Positions 61,582 through 64,000 of a DNA stretch of 64,000 nt are shown piece by piece (position 1 is the first letter of the stretch; every line of letters begins with the position of its first letter). Below the pieces are notes generated by a model that saw nothing but the letters and a program-made list of their open reading frames with translations, had not been told where the DNA came from and made no database searches. A program made the translations under genes and the position numbers. Source of the DNA: Chitinophagaceae bacterium (GTDB lineage: Bacteria > Bacteroidota > Bacteroidia > Chitinophagales > Chitinophagaceae). The stretch is taken from assembly GCA_023229465.1 (NCBI GenBank), contig JALNZE010000002.1, forward strand, positions 62,001-126,000, written 5' to 3'.

Positions 61582-62188
61582 AGAATATTAATTTTATCTA
61601 TACTTAAATATTTTATTGACATTCACCATGGTCATAAAATCCTTTGCCAAAAAAGAGTGAAAAAAAACACCCATCTTTTGGAATTGTATTCAACACCTTT
61701 TAGTAACCATTTTTCAACAGTTCATTCCTTTGCTCTATACAGTTACATCATCAGTATTGTCAGAAGGGGGAATCGCTGATATTTATTATAATTTAAAACT
61801 ATGTAATTATAATTTATGAAAATTCTTTTTTTGCGTAGTGTTTTTTCTACATAATCATGGATTTTTAAGTACACTTTACTAATATTCAGAGTCCCTACAT
61901 TAAAAGGATTATTGGAAAGTAACTGAATGTTCAGCGTATCCATCCGCCCAAGTACAGATCAGGCGACCAACATCGGCGGGCGGCGGGGAGGCATTTGTTA
62001 GTCGCCTGACAAACAAAAAAAGCAATTTTTAAAAAGGGTGTTTTAACGGTATGCAGAAATTATCCATTTTCATATCTTGTGCATGGTACAGGTTTGGTCC
62101 GCAACAAACAAAGTAGGCCGGAAGGTATCAATCATACCTGCAATAGTTGGTATTGAAACAAATCATTTTAAACCTAAAAAAATAAAAA
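61582..62188. other. AT-rich intergenic region with repeat element
   Basis: About 600 bases without a supportable gene. A 66-residue minus-strand frame (61743-61943) has no clear start context and is not called. The region contains the second repeat element at 61959-62009 and a GGTATCAATCATACC-type short repeat near 62127. The rest shows nothing I can interpret. Confidence 0.5.
61959..62009. repeat. Repeat copy 2 with inverted arm
   Basis: TCAGGCGACCAAC (61959-61971) and GTTAGTCGCCTGA (61997-62009) form an inverted repeat with one mismatch around a GC-rich spacer containing GGCGGGCGGCGGGG. The left arm matches the repeat at 61113-61130. Confidence 0.65.
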
Positions 62189-63406
62189 ATGAGACTGCTT
62201 AAACCCTTTTTAAACCTGTTTTTTTTATTCACTTTGGCGATAGTTTTTACATCCTGCCATAAGGAATATTTGGTACATGAAGAAAAAAGCCTTCAAGCTG
62301 ATGTTTTGGAAAAAGTTAATGTCTGGCTGGACAAACAAAAATTGGGTAGTATCGATGCAAAAGCTGGTATTACAACTACAAAGGTTAATGGTACAAACAC
62401 AAAAGTTAGCGGTACGAACAAAAATGCTAACATTGAATTGCTGAAACAAAATTTGGATTTTAGCACAGCTAAGACTGAGCATCGTGACAAGAATTTTGAC
62501 TTTCTGATTGTGCCAATCAAAGAGGAGCTTAAAACAAAAAAGAATCTTAATAAAAATTCCACACTTAACATGCTTTTCGTCATGGACAAAGCAGGAAGTA
62601 TAATATCGGGAAACATTGTTTATTTTTTACCGGCAGATGGAAAAAAGCGTGATGCACTTTCGCCACATACAATACAGAATATTTTCAACAATAAACCGGT
62701 TAGTGATAATGGAATGTTTAAGTTTCTGAGTGTAAGTGGTACATGGATATACCAGCTTGAATACAAGAATGGAAAACTTTATTCTAATGGCATAATCAAA
62801 ACAAATAAAGTCAATGGTGCACAAAAAACTAACAGTTCCTGTATTGATTGGTATTTAGTAACAACTTATAATTATGCGAATGGTAGTAGTTATCAGACCT
62901 CAGAATATGTAGGTACAACCTGTGATGGTTGTGATAATCTGAACTATGAGAGTCTTTGTCCGGGGAGCGATGGCGGAGGTGGAAGTGATATTCAAAAGTC
63001 AAGTGAGGTGGTGATTGAGGAGAGTTACGAAACAAGTATAGATAATGAAGAGGGTTCTGGCATATCAGCACCACCCGGTGGTGCTGCCGCTAGGTATTAT
63101 CAGCCAATCAAATACAGTCATTATGCCACAGTTCATCGTAGCACTGTCTTGGGGTATACATACGTTGAAGGTGTAACAATAGACCCCACTACCGCAGATC
63201 CGATGCAATCACAATTTATTGATTCATACGGTATAAGTGGGACAAGAAAGTTAACTATTCTCAATCACAATAATTCATGGATACCACTTGTTCCGCCATT
63301 TGTGTTGATTACATGGGAATGTTCTTTGTATGGGTTATATTTATCCATTGACGGAAGAGTTTGGTCACATTATTGGAATCATTCTCATATGAGAGTAGCT
63401 GGGTAA
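62189..63406 (+). CDS. Secreted lipoprotein, function unknown
   Basis: The 405-residue product has a signal peptide with lipobox AIVFTSC (C23). A short repeat-rich Thr/Asn/Lys stretch follows near 65-80 (TKVNGTNTKVSGTNK). Then comes a soluble region with a Cys pair and a Gly/Ser-rich linker near 265-275 (CDGCDN ... PGSDGGGGSD), and a C-terminal Tyr/Trp/His-rich segment (YYQPIKYSHYATVHRS, WSHYWNHSHM). I recognise no domain. It is probably surface-anchored. Preceded by 182 bases from the repeat element and followed by a YhcG-type gene. Confidence 0.75.
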   Translation: MRLLKPFLNLFFLFTLAIVFTSCHKEYLVHEEKSLQADVLEKVNVWLDKQKLGSIDAKAGITTTKVNGTNTKVSGTNKNANIELLKQNLDFSTAKTEHRDKNFDFLIVPIKEELKTKKNLNKNSTLNMLFVMDKAGSIISGNIVYFLPADGKKRDALSPHTIQNIFNNKPVSDNGMFKFLSVSGTWIYQLEYKNGKLYSNGIIKTNKVNGAQKTNSSCIDWYLVTTYNYANGSSYQTSEYVGTTCDGCDNLNYESLCPGSDGGGGSDIQKSSEVVIEESYETSIDNEEGSGISAPPGGAAARYYQPIKYSHYATVHRSTVLGYTYVEGVTIDPTTADPMQSQFIDSYGISGTRKLTILNHNNSWIPLVPPFVLITWECSLYGLYLSIDGRVWSHYWNHSHMRVAG

Positions 63407-63436
63407 TTTCACATGACGTGTAAAACAGGATGTTTT

Positions 63437-64000
63437 ATGAAGGCAAATATTGAAACCACAGGAATATCAACTGAATGTCGTTTGTCAATTGATTTATCGG
63501 AAATGATTGATAAAAAAAATTGGGAATTATTAAGGGTAACCAATTCGGGATTAGTTACCCTTTTTTGGGAGATAGGTAAAGCGTTAAATCAATACCTTGG
63601 AAAAATTAAGAGCGCTGAATATGGCAATTCTCTGATTCGTATCATTTCAACCCAACTTGTGGCAAACTATGGCCCCTATTTTACCGAAAAGAATGTAAAA
63701 AAGATGGGGCAGTTTGCCGATCAGTTTCCTGATTTATCCAGCGTAGTACTGATTGGTCCTATTATAAGTTGGGAGCATATCCTACTCTTATTACAGGTGA
63801 AAGATTTAGAAGCCAAGCTATTTTATATTAGGCTAACCGTAGAACAAGGGTTAAGTGTAAACGGCTTACGCAAACTAATGTCCGCAAATTTGTATGAACA
63901 ACCGAAGGCAAATAAAACCAGTAAACCCAGGCGCGATGTTTTGAGACAGCATCCGGGCCGCACCAAGATAAGTACTCAAAAATTTTTACAAATATTGCAA
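63437..64000 (+). CDS. YhcG/DUF1016-type protein, 3' end outside window
   Basis: The frame from ATG 63437 stays open to the right edge (188 codons). An AGGA stretch lies 5-8 nt before the start. The visible part has the DUF1016 N-terminal (winged-helix) pattern: VTLFWEIGKALNQYLG, YGNSLIRIISTQLVANYG, FTEKNVKKMGQFADQFPD, LIGPIISWEHILLLLQV. Full-length relatives have a C-terminal PDDEXK nuclease domain and may take part in DNA repair or defence; that domain would lie past the edge. An accessory function is suggested by its place in the AT-rich end region. Confidence 0.85.
   Translation, partial: MKANIETTGISTECRLSIDLSEMIDKKNWELLRVTNSGLVTLFWEIGKALNQYLGKIKSAEYGNSLIRIISTQLVANYGPYFTEKNVKKMGQFADQFPDLSSVVLIGPIISWEHILLLLQVKDLEAKLFYIRLTVEQGLSVNGLRKLMSANLYEQPKANKTSKPRRDVLRQHPGRTKISTQKFLQILQ

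Noticed and set aside
61743..61943. 66-residue minus-strand open frame
   Set aside because: AT-rich sequence, no ribosome-binding context, no recognised motifs, and partial overlap with the region beside the repeat element; possibly a gene remnant but not supportable.

Overview
The window looks like a chromosomal segment of a Bacteroidota bacterium, most likely of the Chitinophagaceae or a close sphingobacterial relative. The sequence is AT-rich. Several promoters carry the phylum's -7 box (TAnnTTTG). There is an outer-membrane receptor of the carboxypeptidase-regulatory/beta-barrel type, a stand-alone UpxY-type antiterminator, DUF2723, DUF6702 and HupE/UreJ-like genes, and an AraC-type regulator of a form common in this group. 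The species cannot be named from the sequence alone.

Layout. 1-6996: exported hydrolases (a PIG-L deacetylase cut by the left edge, an M14 carboxypeptidase, gamma-glutamyltransferase). 7155-10691: GTP-type PEP carboxykinase with an AspT-like exchanger, followed by the remains of an RND efflux adaptor gene. 11324-15713: a lipoprotein with InlB-like repeats and an ice-binding-like (DUF3494) domain, next to an OmpA-family protein. 16064-26597: a compact envelope/stress block containing an AraC regulator, hybrid histidine kinase, response regulator, small membrane protein, MlaE-MlaF-MlaD lipid transport genes, a two-domain glycosyltransferase, and a CsbD / coiled-coil lipoprotein / YtxH / holin-like cassette. 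26691-50947: mostly housekeeping and secreted proteins (BNR-repeat protein, M1 peptidase, HupE/DUF6702, CorC-like protein, lipid-linked-sugar transferase, PAP2, GlmM, cysteine desulfurase, AAA/VWA pair, DUF2723, MtaB, UpxY, S41 protease). 51099-61104: tRNA-His, DUF445, outer-membrane receptor, Pcm, phosphohexomutase, DUF2279, PRTase and a heterodisulfide-reductase-like Fe-S pair. 61105-64000: an AT-rich, gene-poor, accessory-looking end with small unknown genes and the start of a YhcG-type (DUF1016) protein.

Main discovery. Four intergenic sites at 11156, 15977, 19129 and 24717 share one architecture: GTGAAT, then two TGTAAC-like half-sites exactly 21 bp apart. At three of them a TTTG -7 core begins exactly 60 bp from the site's first base; the fourth has TTCG at 59. 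They lie upstream of the adhesin/ice-binding operon, the AraC gene, the membrane-protein/Mla operon and the CsbD cassette. Two half-sites spaced by two helical turns suit a tandem AraC-type operator, and one copy is in front of the AraC gene, so the simplest reading is an autoregulated envelope-stress regulon in one 15 kb block. The regulator's N-terminus resembles a heavy-metal-associated (ferredoxin-like) fold with a single cysteine. The binding protein, its signal and the physiological trigger are inference.
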